Positions 43,794 through 52,320 of a stretch of DNA of 64,000 bases are shown here, one piece after another. The position numbers and the translations under genes are program-made. The first letter of the stretch is position 1; every line of letters begins with the position of its first letter. The notes under the pieces were generated by a model that saw nothing but the letters and a program-made list of their open reading frames with translations, did not search any database and was not told the origin of the DNA. Where the stretch lies: positions 62,001 through 126,000 of the forward strand of contig NZ_JACYFU010000002.1 in assembly GCF_014837245.1 (NCBI RefSeq), written 5' to 3'. The stretch is from Devosia oryzisoli (GTDB lineage: Bacteria > Pseudomonadota > Alphaproteobacteria > Rhizobiales > Devosiaceae).

Positions 43794-44855
43794 GTGAAGG
43801 GTATCAAGCGTCTGGCGCAGGATCTGAACATTTCGATCGGCACGGTGTCGCGCGCGCTCAACGGAAAATCCGACGTCAGCCAGGAGACGCGGGCGCGCGT
43901 GATGGAGGCCGCCGCCGCCATGGGGTACGTGCCCAACCAGGCCGGCCGCTCCCTGCGCAAGGGCAACACCAACGCCATCGGCTTCATCTACGAGGGCGAG
44001 GTCGGCACGACCGGCCATGGCGACACGTTCTTTCTCGGCGTCTTCTCCGGCGTGCAGGACGTGTTGAGCCGGCACCATCTCGATCTCGTGGTGCTCCCCT
44101 GCCCGCGCGATGACGACCCTACCGAGCATGTCCGGCGCATCATGGCGCGGCGCATGGTGGACGGGCTCATCGTTTCGGCCACCCGGCGCAAGGACAGCCG
44201 CATCGAGCTCCTCAACCGCGCCGGCATTCCCTTTGTCGCGCTCGGCCGCTCCAGCACCCCGGGCACGTACCCGTGGCTCGATCTCGACTTTGCCGGTGTC
44301 GCCGGCCAGGCCACCGACCGGATGGTCGCGGCGGGGCATCGGCGGATCGCGGTTGCCGTCCCGAGCAACGACGTCAATCTCGGGTTCGTCTATCTCGAAG
44401 GCTACAAGCAGGCGCTGGCCCGGCACGGCATCGCCTTCGATCCCGAACTGGTGTTGCGCGTCGCCTCCTCGGAGGAAGGCGGCTATCAGGCGGGCCATGA
44501 ATTGCTCAGCATGGACAACCGCCCGACGGCGGTGCTGCTGATCTACGAGCTGATGGCCATCGGCCTTTACAGGCGGCTCAACGAGGCGGGCGTCCGTCCG
44601 GGCCGGGACGTGGCGGTGGTGGGCTTTCGCGAGTCATCGCTCTCGCGCTTCCTCTCGCCCACCCTCACCAGCTATCGCATCTCCCTGCGCTCCGTCGGCG
44701 TCATGCTCGCCGAAGCGCTTTTGGCCAGCATGCCCGACTATGCCGAGCACTATCCGATGGGCCTTGTGCATCGCGTCCTGCCGCTCGAACTGGTCGAAGG
44801 GGAAAGCGATACCACGTTCGTCAGCGCCGCGGGTCGACGAGAACGCGACCCTTGA
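43794..44855 (+). CDS. LacI-family transcriptional regulator, divergent from the oxidoreductase
   Basis: A 353-residue LacI/GalR regulator. KGIKRLAQDLNISIGTVSRALNG forms the helix-turn-helix at the very start, the hinge is VPNQAGRSLRKG, and the effector domain continues to VVGFRESSLSRFLSPTLTSY. I use GTG 43794, after GGAGGAG; an ATG 78 bases upstream lies inside the operator region and is unlikely. The paired operators in the shared promoter region suggest autoregulation and control of the oxidoreductase-isomerase operon. Its last 35 bases overlap the convergent acuI-like gene. Confidence 0.88.
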   Translation: MKGIKRLAQDLNISIGTVSRALNGKSDVSQETRARVMEAAAAMGYVPNQAGRSLRKGNTNAIGFIYEGEVGTTGHGDTFFLGVFSGVQDVLSRHHLDLVVLPCPRDDDPTEHVRRIMARRMVDGLIVSATRRKDSRIELLNRAGIPFVALGRSSTPGTYPWLDLDFAGVAGQATDRMVAAGHRRIAVAVPSNDVNLGFVYLEGYKQALARHGIAFDPELVLRVASSEEGGYQAGHELLSMDNRPTAVLLIYELMAIGLYRRLNEAGVRPGRDVAVVGFRESSLSRFLSPTLTSYRISLRSVGVMLAEALLASMPDYAEHYPMGLVHRVLPLELVEGESDTTFVSAAGRRERDP

Positions 44856-45813
44856 CCTGTCCCTTCAAGATCCGCGCCGCCCGATCCGGCAGGTCCGCAA
44901 GCCCGACCTCCTCCACATTTCCGGCATAGGCCGCGAAATCGAAGTGTTCGGCGAGGCGCGACCAGGCCGCTACCCGCGCCGCATAGGGCTGCATGACACT
45001 GTCGATGCCGGCCAGCGTCACGCCGCGCAGGATGAACGGCAGGACATTTGTGTCGAGGCTAATTCCGGCCGCGTTGCCCAGCGCCGCGACGGCCCCACCA
45101 TAGCGGATCTGCCGCAACAGCTTGCCCAACACGTTGCCGCCGACGCAGTCGATGGCGGCGGCATAGCTTGCCGTTTCCAGCGGCTTGTCCGGTTGCGATA
45201 GGAACTCTCCCCGCTCCAGCACCGCGTGCGCACCCAGCGCGCGCAGCATGTCCGCATGTTCAGGCCGCCCGGAGAGGGCGGTGGCGCTGTAGCCCAGCCT
45301 CGCCAGCAGCGCGATGGCGACAGACCCCACGCCACCGGCCGCACCGGTCACCAGTACCTCGCCGCTCTGTGGCGAAATGCCGAGCGCTTCCAGCCGGTCG
45401 ATGGCGAGCATGGCGGTCAGTCCCGCCGTGCCGATCACCATGGCGTCCCGCGTCGACATTCCCTCCGGCAGCGGCACCAGCCAGTCCGCCTTCACCCGCG
45501 CCCGCTCCGCGTAACCGCCCCAATGCGTCTCGCCGACGCGCCAGCCGGTCAGCACCACCCTGTCGCCGGCGCCGTAGCGGCTGTCGCTGCTCTCGCGCAC
45601 CGTGCCCGCAAAGTCGATGCCGGCGATATGGGGGAATGTGCGCACAAGGCCTCCCTGCCCCGTGAGGCAAAGCCCATCCTTGTAGTTGAGCCCGGCCCAG
45701 TCGATGTCGACCGTCACGTCCCCTTCCGGCAGCTGGGCGTCCTCAAGGGTCTCGACGCTCAAGGTGATGGTCCCGTCATCGCTGCGCTGGCTCAACAGGG
45801 CGCGAAAGCTCAT
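44821..45813 (-). CDS. acuI: Acrylyl-CoA reductase-type MDR oxidoreductase (AcuI/YhdH)
   Basis: A 330-residue zinc-independent medium-chain reductase of the AcuI/YhdH type, which reduces acrylyl-CoA with NADPH. DWAGLNYKDGLCLTGQGGLVRTFP and HIAGIDFAGTV near the N-terminus and the nucleotide-binding VLVTGAAGGVGSVAIALL (about 150-167) are diagnostic. I start at ATG 45813, behind GGGAG; the 14 residues before it are basic and non-conserved. It converges on the LacI gene with a 35-base overlap and stands apart from its other neighbours. Confidence 0.85.
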   Translation of the reverse strand: MSFRALLSQRSDDGTITLSVETLEDAQLPEGDVTVDIDWAGLNYKDGLCLTGQGGLVRTFPHIAGIDFAGTVRESSDSRYGAGDRVVLTGWRVGETHWGGYAERARVKADWLVPLPEGMSTRDAMVIGTAGLTAMLAIDRLEALGISPQSGEVLVTGAAGGVGSVAIALLARLGYSATALSGRPEHADMLRALGAHAVLERGEFLSQPDKPLETASYAAAIDCVGGNVLGKLLRQIRYGGAVAALGNAAGISLDTNVLPFILRGVTLAGIDSVMQPYAARVAAWSRLAEHFDFAAYAGNVEEVGLADLPDRAARILKGQVKGRVLVDPRR

Positions 45814-45883
45814 GGTTGGTCTCCCTTTCGATTTTGGCTTGCGAGCATGGCGCAAACGCCGGTGCGAGGAAACCCTCGCCGCC

Positions 45884-46873
45884 CTAGCGTGCGAGGTCCA
45901 GCAGTCGCTGCCAGACGGTGTCCGCGATCGTCAGGCCCTCGTCCATCGCCTTTTGCTTTAACGCGCGACCGCGTTCACCGGGGATGCGCACGCCGTCAAA
46001 CCCCTCGGCCGGCGCCTCGGCGCGCAACAGCTCCAGAAATGCCGAGACGGGTGCCAATTCGGTATCGATGAGGATGAAGAGGTCCGCCTTGTTCGCCGGC
46101 ATTGTCGAATCCAGCGTTCCCTTGACGTCCCGGCCGATGGCCGATCCGGCGAGCGCCGTCAGCAGCAGCTCGAAGGCCAGGCCCAGTGCATAGCCCTTGG
46201 CGCCGCCGAAGGGCGCGATGGCGCCATCCCGGCCCCTGGTCGCGTCCGTCGTCGGGTTGCCCTCGGCGTCGAGCACGAGGCCCGGCGGCAGCGACGCGCC
46301 GCGATTGGCGTGGTCGTGCACCTCGCCCATCGAGATCACCGAGGTGGCCGTATCCATCATGAAGATGCCATCACCGGTCGGCATGCCGATGGCGATGGGG
46401 TTGGTGCCGATCATCGCCCGACGGCCGCCCCAGGGATGCACCAGCGCCTCGCTGGTGGAAAAGGCGATCAGCGTCTTGCCCGCCTCGGCGACGCGGTCGG
46501 CATAGAAGCCGAGCATGCCGATATGCTGGGCATTGGCGATGGCAGCGATGGCCACGCCCTGCGTTGCTGCGCGCTCGGCCAGCGCATCGAGCGCCGCCTG
46601 CGCCACTACCGGCCCCAGGCCCTGCCGGCCGTCGACCTTCAGCACCCCCGGCGCGGTCCAATCCTGCACGCCCTTGGTCAGCGGATCACACACGCCATTG
46701 GCGATGCGTTCCACCAGCCGCGGCAGGCGCAGCAGGCCGTGCGAAGCGATGCCGCGCATCTCCGCATCGAGCAGCAGGTCGCGCTGCAGCGCCGCGTGTT
46801 CCGCAGGGACGCCCGCTTTGGCGAGAACGCGGTCGGCAAGGTCGGTGATTTCGGCAACGGAACGGTGCGGCAT
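45884..46873 (-). CDS. Malate/L-lactate dehydrogenase-family (Ldh) oxidoreductase
   Basis: A 329-residue member of the Ldh/YlbC/ComC family of NAD(P)-dependent 2-hydroxyacid or imine dehydrogenases, which do not have a classical Rossmann fold. MRGIASHGLLRLPRLVERI contains the conserved catalytic His, and NAQHIGMLGFYADRVAEAGK, ALVHPWGGRRAMIGTNPIAIGMP and GGAKGYALGLAFELL are family blocks. The ATG at 46873 is a good start; an open extension upstream runs into the repeat region. The substrate within the family (malate, sulfolactate, ureidoglycolate and others) cannot be told. Confidence 0.85.
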   Translation of the reverse strand: MPHRSVAEITDLADRVLAKAGVPAEHAALQRDLLLDAEMRGIASHGLLRLPRLVERIANGVCDPLTKGVQDWTAPGVLKVDGRQGLGPVVAQAALDALAERAATQGVAIAAIANAQHIGMLGFYADRVAEAGKTLIAFSTSEALVHPWGGRRAMIGTNPIAIGMPTGDGIFMMDTATSVISMGEVHDHANRGASLPPGLVLDAEGNPTTDATRGRDGAIAPFGGAKGYALGLAFELLLTALAGSAIGRDVKGTLDSTMPANKADLFILIDTELAPVSAFLELLRAEAPAEGFDGVRIPGERGRALKQKAMDEGLTIADTVWQRLLDLAR

Positions 46874-46953
46874 GGGAGATTCGGCTTTGTGCGGAGCGGC
46901 GCCCAGACTGGCACGGATGGAGGCGAAAGTCTTCCGCCCCCTCAGCGGGATCG

Positions 46954-47071
46954 CCCTCTCCCGGTTCCAGGTTCTCGTCACCACCGGGCTTGTCCCGGTG
47001 GTCCATCGCTCCGCGAGATGGATTGCCGAAACGCGTCCGGCAATGACGGCAACACGTCCGCCGGGAGAGGG
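46954..47071. repeat. Composite intergenic palindrome (nested hairpins)
   Basis: An 11-base inverted repeat CCCTCTCCCGG/CCGGGAGAGGG (46954-46964, 47061-47071) encloses three smaller stems: CCACCGGG/CCCGGTGG (46981-47001), TCCATC/GATGGA (47002-47022) and ATTGCCG/CGGCAAT (47022-47044). The whole structure lies between maeB and the Ldh gene, so it is transcribed after maeB and may end or protect that message. It looks like a mosaic repeat of the kind common in this bacterial group. Confidence 0.6.
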
Positions 47072-47082
47072 GAACTAGCGCC

Positions 47083-49350
47083 CTACCCCGCCGCTTCGGT
47101 CGCAGCGATGGCGGCCATGTTGACGATCCCGCGCGAGGTGACCGTGGGGGCCAGGATATGCGCCGGCTGCCGAGTCCCCATCAGGATCGGGCCGATATGG
47201 AGACCGTTGTTGAGCTCCTTGAGCAGCGTCATGGAAAGGTTTGCCGCTTCCAGATTGGGGAAGATCAGGAGGTTCGCTTCGCCCTTCAGGACCGAGTCGG
47301 GGATATAGCGCTCGCGCAGTCCCTCGTTGAGCGCCAGATCCCCCTGCATCTCGCCGTCGACCATCAGGTCCGGCGCCACCGCCTGGAGAGCCTCGTACAC
47401 CTGCCGCATTTTCTCGCTCGTCGCCCCTTCGCGCGAGCCGAAGTTCGAATAGCTCAGCAGCGCCGCCTTGGCGTCGATATTGAAGCGCTTGAGATGGTCG
47501 CGCGCCTGCAGGGTGATGGCGACCAGTTCTTCGGCCGTCGGGTCGATGTTGACGTAGGTATCGGCGAGGAAAAACACGCCGCGATTGAGCAGCAGCATCG
47601 AGAGCGCCGAAAGCTGGCTTGCGTTCGGCGCCAGCCCGATGATCGAATGAATATCGCGCGCGTGCTTGATGTAGCGCCCCTGCAGGCCGCAGATCAGCGC
47701 ATCCGCCTCGCCTCGGCGCACCGCCAGCGCGCCAATGACGGTGGTGTTGGTGCGCACGATGGTGCGGGCCGTGTCGGGCGTCACGCCCTTGCGGCCAACC
47801 AGCGAATGAAACAGCGCCACATAGTCGCGATAGCGCGGATCGTCCTCGGGGTTGATGACCTCGAAATCCTTTCCCTGCCGGATGGTTAGCCCAAAGCGCT
47901 CGAGCCGTGAGTCAATCACCGACGGGCGCCCGATCAGCAGCGGCTTGCCGATGCCATCTTCGAGCATCACCTGAGCCGCACGCAGCACGCGCTCGTCCTC
48001 GCCATCGGCAAAGGCGATCTTCTTGCCCGCGCTCTGCGCCCGCTCGATCATCGGCTTCATCACCAGCCCCGAGCGGAACACGAATCGCCGTAGCTGGTCG
48101 CGATAGGCATCGAAATCGGCAATCGGCCGCTGCGCCACGCCCGAGTCCATGGCCGCCTTGGCCACGGCCGGCGCGATGCGCAGGATCAGCCGCTGGTCGA
48201 AGGGATTGGGAATGAGATAGTCCGGCCCGAAGATGGCCGGCACGCCATGCGCAGTCGCTTCCAGCCCCGGCTCATGCGCCAGCTGGGCAATGGCCCGGGC
48301 GGCGGCCGCCTTCATCTCCTCGTTGATGATGGTCGCCCCGCAGTCGAGCGCTCCCCGGAAAAGGAAGGGGAAACAGAGAACGTTGTTGACCTGGTTCGGA
48401 TAGTCCGAGCGCCCCGTGCAGACCATCGCATCGGGCCGGGTTTCCCTCGCCAGTTCGGGCATGATTTCGGGGATGGGGTTGGAGAGCGCCAGGATCAGCG
48501 GATTGGGCGCCATCTCCTTCATCATTTCGGGCTTGAGCGCCCCGGCCTTGGAGAGCCCGACATAGATGTCGGCGCCGGCCATGACCTCGCTGAGTTCGGT
48601 CTTGTCGGTGTCCTGCGCAAAGGCGCCGCGCCAGCGGTCCACCGAATTGTCGCGCTTCTTGGTCACGAGACCCTTGCTGTCGGCAATCCAGATGTTTTCC
48701 CGCTTGGCGCCGACCGCGATCAACATGTTCATGCAGGCGATCGCCGCCGCCCCTGCCCCCGAGGTGCAGATCTTGACCTTGCCGATATCCTTGCCGACCA
48801 GCCGCATGGCGTTGAGCACGGCTGCGGCCACGATGATGGCGGTGCCGTGCTGGTCGTCATGAAACACCGGAATGTTCATGCGCTCGCGCAGCGTCTCCTC
48901 GATCTCGAAGCACTCGGGCGCCTTGATGTCTTCAAGGTTGATGCCGCCGAAGGTCGGCTCGAGCGGCGCGACGATCTCGATGAAGCGCTTGGGGTCCTGT
49001 TCGTTGACCTCGATGTCGATCGAGTCGATGCCGGCGAACTTCTTGAACAGAACCGACTTGCCCTCCATCACCGGCTTGGACGCCAGGGCGCCGATATTGC
49101 CCAGCCCCAGCACCGCGGTGCCGTTCGAAATCACCGCGACCAGATTGCCCTTTGAAGTATAGCGATAGACGTCGAGCGGATTGGCCGCGATTTCCTCGCA
49201 GGGCGTGGCCACCCCCGGCGAATAGGCGAGCGAGAGATCGCGCGTGTTCGCGAGGGGCTTGGTCGCCACCACTTCGAGCTTTCCGGGGCGCGGAAACTCG
49301 TGGAAATGCAGGGCGGCGTCCTTCAGGCTCTGCGCCTTGTCGTCGGACAT
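47083..49350 (-). CDS. maeB: NADP-dependent malic enzyme with phosphotransacetylase-like domain (MaeB)
   Basis: A 755-residue fusion. The first 430 residues are the malic enzyme, converting malate to pyruvate, CO2 and NADPH. They show [35 protein letters not shown] and the nucleotide loop [17 protein letters not shown]. The rest is the phosphate acetyl/butyryltransferase-like domain ([36 protein letters not shown]), which in MaeB is regulatory rather than catalytic. Length and domain order are those of the standard enzyme. It stands alone, with a complex hairpin region after its stop. Confidence 0.95.
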   Translation of the reverse strand: MSDDKAQSLKDAALHFHEFPRPGKLEVVATKPLANTRDLSLAYSPGVATPCEEIAANPLDVYRYTSKGNLVAVISNGTAVLGLGNIGALASKPVMEGKSVLFKKFAGIDSIDIEVNEQDPKRFIEIVAPLEPTFGGINLEDIKAPECFEIEETLRERMNIPVFHDDQHGTAIIVAAAVLNAMRLVGKDIGKVKICTSGAGAAAIACMNMLIAVGAKRENIWIADSKGLVTKKRDNSVDRWRGAFAQDTDKTELSEVMAGADIYVGLSKAGALKPEMMKEMAPNPLILALSNPIPEIMPELARETRPDAMVCTGRSDYPNQVNNVLCFPFLFRGALDCGATIINEEMKAAAARAIAQLAHEPGLEATAHGVPAIFGPDYLIPNPFDQRLILRIAPAVAKAAMDSGVAQRPIADFDAYRDQLRRFVFRSGLVMKPMIERAQSAGKKIAFADGEDERVLRAAQVMLEDGIGKPLLIGRPSVIDSRLERFGLTIRQGKDFEVINPEDDPRYRDYVALFHSLVGRKGVTPDTARTIVRTNTTVIGALAVRRGEADALICGLQGRYIKHARDIHSIIGLAPNASQLSALSMLLLNRGVFFLADTYVNIDPTAEELVAITLQARDHLKRFNIDAKAALLSYSNFGSREGATSEKMRQVYEALQAVAPDLMVDGEMQGDLALNEGLRERYIPDSVLKGEANLLIFPNLEAANLSMTLLKELNNGLHIGPILMGTRQPAHILAPTVTSRGIVNMAAIAATEAAG

Positions 49351-49524
49351 CTGGTTTCTCCCGTCGTTATTTTTCGTTCCAACCCCCTTCCAGAGCAGGT
49401 CACGCGACCCGAGGGAAGTTAGGCGTTAGTCGCACAACCCAGGCTACAACCCCATACTCGGCCTGCGCAGTGCTCCGAATCTTGTATGGTAGCAACAGTA
49501 CTTGAGCTTGCGGGAGACGGAAAC

Positions 49525-51189
49525 ATGGCGGCAGCGGCGAAGGTTTCCGAACAGGCTCTGCGTCTGCGCGAGAGGCTGCACGACGCCGATCCCACTGAGG
49601 GCGTCAGCCTCGATGGTCCCGCAGGAGAGGCCCTGGCCGCCTTCGCCCAGAGCGGCGTTGCCTTCGTGGCCGCCGATCCGGCGATGGAACAGCGGCACCG
49701 CGACGCCGTGCGCGAGTTGATGGCCTGCATCAAGCCGACGGCGGGCGCGCAGCCCATCCTCAACGAAGGCGGCATCTACCACGGCTGCTGACTCGAAAGC
49801 ACCGGCACGATCAACGCTGAACTCCTCAGCCGCTTCGTCCCGCAGGTCGCCGCCGACACCTTTGCCGCCTTCGCCCGGCATCAGCGCGAGGATGGCCTCT
49901 TCCCCTACAAGCTCACCCAGGACGGCCCGGCTTTTTCGCAGATCCAGACCGTCACCCCCCTCGCTCGCTCCGTCTGGACCCACTATGCCGGCACCGGCAG
50001 GGATCGCGCCTGGCTGAAGCGGCTCTATGACGCCATGGCCCGTAACGATGCCTGGCTCGCCCGCTGGCGTGATACGCGGGGCACCGGGGGCGTCGAGGCC
50101 TTTTGCACCTACGACACCGGACACGATCTTTCCGCCCGTTTCTGGCACATCCCCGACTCGCCAGCGGGCAATGATCCGAAGCGCTATCGCACCGACAATT
50201 CGCTCCTGCCGCTGGTTGCCCCGGACCTCACGGCCAACGTCGCCTGCCAGCGGCAATATCTGGCCCTCATGGCCGGGGAGTTGGGCGAGGACGCCACCGT
50301 CTGGCAGGCCAGGGCCGCCGCAAGCGAGGAAGCGCTCTTTGCCCAGTGCTTCGATGCCGAAGATCATTTCTTCTACGACCGCGACCCGCATGGACGGCTC
50401 CTGCGCGTGCAGTCCGACGTTCTCCTGCGCGTGCTGGCCTGTGAAATTGGCGACGAGGCGTTCTTTGCGACGGCGCTCGAACGCTACCTGCTCAACACCG
50501 GCAAGTTCTTCGCCAAATACCCCTTCACCTCGCTGGCGCTCGACGATCCGCGCTTCGACCCGGCTTTTGACTACAATTCCTGGTGCGGCCCGACGAATTT
50601 TCTCAGCCTCATCCGCGCACCCCATGCCTTCGAGCAGCACGGACGCCATGTCGAACTGACCTGGATGATGCAGCCGATCCTGTCGGCACTCTTTCGCGCC
50701 AGCCGGTTCGCCCAGACGCTCAACCCCTTCACCGGCGAGGCGGGCTTCACCGAGGTCTACTCTCCCTCGATCCTTTGCCTTCTCGATTTCGTCGAGCGCC
50801 TCTCGGGCATCCTGCCGCGTGCGGATGAGACGCTGTGGTTCACGGCGCTCGTCCCCATCCAGATCGACCATCGCGACAAGGCGCACGCGACCGGCTATCG
50901 CCGCGCCGTGGACGGTCAGCGCTTCGAGTGGATCAATGATGGCGAGACGGCCCACGCCTTCGGGGGCGCCGAGTGGCTGTTCAGCGTGCCCAACGGCGTC
51001 CGCGTCACCACCGACCGCCAGGGGCAAATCCGCTCCCTGACCGGAATGAGCGCGACCACCATGACCGGCACGCTCGAAACGCCCGCAGCCAGCGTACCGC
51101 TCTCCCTCTCGCCCAACGAGGTTCTCGCCCTCACCGCCACGGGCCTGAAACGCGCACGCCCGTCCCGGCTCACCCTGCCGACCTTTTAG
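49525..51189 (+). pseudogene. MGH1-like (alpha/alpha)6 glycoside hydrolase, interrupted by one in-frame TGA
   Basis: The reading frame is continuous from ATG 49525 (after GGGAGACGG) to TAG 51187 except for TGA at 49789-49791, codon 89 of 555. It reads GGIYHGC-stop-LESTGTINAELLSRF. Both sides carry the same protein, which resembles the MGH1-like/GH63-like (alpha/alpha)6 glycosidase domain (YDTGHDLSARFWH, TDNSLLPLVAPDL, YNSWCGPTNFL, FTGEAGFTEVYSPS). A Trp codon TGG changed to TGA is the simplest explanation; homologue Trp at this place is my expectation, not checked. No frameshift or decay elsewhere suggests a recent mutation, a sequencing error or readthrough. It stands upstream of the arabinofuranosidase regulator. 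Confidence 0.7.
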
Positions 51190-51215
51190 TCCATCCGTCA
51201 AAGCGAAGAAGACCA

Positions 51216-51252
51216 GTGTATCGGCTTGATTGGTTCATTGTTCCTGATACAC
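51216..51252. promoter_or_regulatory. Inverted repeat upstream of the ArsR-type regulator
   Basis: GTGTATC (51216-51222) and GATACAC (51246-51252) are perfect inverted arms 23 bases apart. The right arm is part of CTGATACAC, related to the CTGAT-N4-ATCAG element before the next two transcripts. The site ends 31 bases before the start codon, so autoregulation is likely. Confidence 0.45.
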
Positions 51253-51283
51253 AAGTGCAGTCTTTCAAAGCCCAAGATTTTCC

Positions 51284-52213
51284 ATGAGCCGCAACTTTCT
51301 GGTCGTTGACCCCGAAGAAAACATCGAGGTGCTCAAGGGCCTCGCCTCGCCCATCCGCGTACGCATCCTCAAGGCGCTGCACGCCGAAGGGCCGCTGAAC
51401 GGAAACGAGTTGGCCGAGCGGCTGGACCTGCCGCAATCGACCGTCTCCACCAACATCCAAATTTTGGAAACGGCGGGGCTGATCCGCACCGAGACGCAGA
51501 AGGCGCGCAAGGGCAACCAGAAGATTTGCCACTCCACCTTTGACGAGGTGCTGGTGATGTTCAAGGAAGCCATCGCCCCGCTGGGGGACAACGTCATCAA
51601 GGTGGCCATGCCCTTGGGGCTCTACACCAGCTGCGAGGTGTCGGCGCCCTGCGGGCTTTGCTCCACCGAAGGCATCATCGGGCTGCTCGACGTGCCGAAC
51701 ACCTTTCTCGACCCCGACCGGATGAAGGCTGGGTTGATCTGGTTCACGCGCGGATTTCTTGAATACCAGTTCCCGAACAACGCCAAACTCGCGCAGAACA
51801 CTATTGAAAGCATGGAATTTTCGCTCGAACTCAGCTCCGAAGTCCCAGGCACTTCAGCAGACTGGCCGAGCGACATCACCCTTTCGGTCAACGGCACCGA
51901 GATCGGTACCTGGATGTCGGCCGGCGACTATGGCGACAAGCGCGGCGTCTATACCCCGCACTGGTGGAAGCTCAAGGGCAGCCAGTACGGTCAGCTCAAG
52001 AGCTGGCGCGTCACTGCCGATGGGACCTATGTGGACGGAATGAAGATTTCGCCCGTTTCTCTCAGCGATCTTGACCTGGCCAACCACCACTCCATTCGCC
52101 TGCGCATCGCGGTGAAGCCGGAGGCCAAGCACCCGGGCGGCATCAATATCTTCGGGCGCGGCTTCGGCAATTACGACCAGGATATCGTGCTGCGCCTGCA
52201 GACGGCGCGCTGA
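51284..52213 (+). CDS. ArsR-type winged-helix regulator fused to a beta-rich C-terminal domain
   Basis: A 309-residue protein. Residues 15-95 form an ArsR-like winged helix (LKGLASPIRVRILKALHAEG, LDLPQSTVSTNIQILETAGL). A short middle region has C117-x5-C123-x2-C126 (SCEVSAPCGLC), a possible metal site. From about 155 to the end it is a beta-strand-rich domain (MEFSLELSSEVPG, DITLSVNGTEIGTWM, HHSIRLRIAVKPE) that looks like a carbohydrate-binding jelly roll. ArsR proteins are usually about 100 residues. Its position before the arabinofuranosidase suggests that it senses a sugar and controls this locus. The sensing role is inferred. Confidence 0.8.
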   Translation: MSRNFLVVDPEENIEVLKGLASPIRVRILKALHAEGPLNGNELAERLDLPQSTVSTNIQILETAGLIRTETQKARKGNQKICHSTFDEVLVMFKEAIAPLGDNVIKVAMPLGLYTSCEVSAPCGLCSTEGIIGLLDVPNTFLDPDRMKAGLIWFTRGFLEYQFPNNAKLAQNTIESMEFSLELSSEVPGTSADWPSDITLSVNGTEIGTWMSAGDYGDKRGVYTPHWWKLKGSQYGQLKSWRVTADGTYVDGMKISPVSLSDLDLANHHSIRLRIAVKPEAKHPGGINIFGRGFGNYDQDIVLRLQTAR

Positions 52214-52244
52214 GCGGGCGCAGACTGTTCCCGCAAGATTGCCC

Positions 52245-52272
52245 TTGCACCCGACCCCGCTCCTCTTATAGA
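52245..52272 (+). promoter_or_regulatory. Candidate promoter of the arabinofuranosidase gene
   Basis: TTGCAC (52245-52250) and TATAGA (52267-52272), 16 bases apart, are the best -35/-10 pair in the 107-base gap. The palindrome at 52282 would lie just past the predicted transcription start. Confidence 0.4.
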
Positions 52273-52281
52273 ACACCTTAG

Positions 52282-52295
52282 CTGATATAAATCAG
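52282..52295. promoter_or_regulatory. CTGAT-N4-ATCAG operator upstream of abfA
   Basis: CTGATATAAATCAG has perfect five-base arms. It lies directly downstream of the candidate -10 and 26 bases before the start codon, a position that would block transcription when occupied. A related element is at 53938. Confidence 0.6.
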
Positions 52296-52320
52296 AAAAA
52301 CGGGTATAGGGGAGGATGGA

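Noticed and set aside
49789-49832. Selenocysteine at the in-frame TGA of the glycosidase
   Set aside because: I find no convincing SECIS stem-loop directly downstream (only a weak CGGCTG/CAGCCG pairing about 40 bases apart), no sel genes in the window, and Sec has no known role in this fold. A Trp to stop change is simpler.
50035-51189. Treating the downstream part of the glycosidase as an independent gene starting at ATG 50035
   Set aside because: The conserved sequence continues in frame upstream of this ATG to the TGA and beyond, so a start here would truncate the domain.
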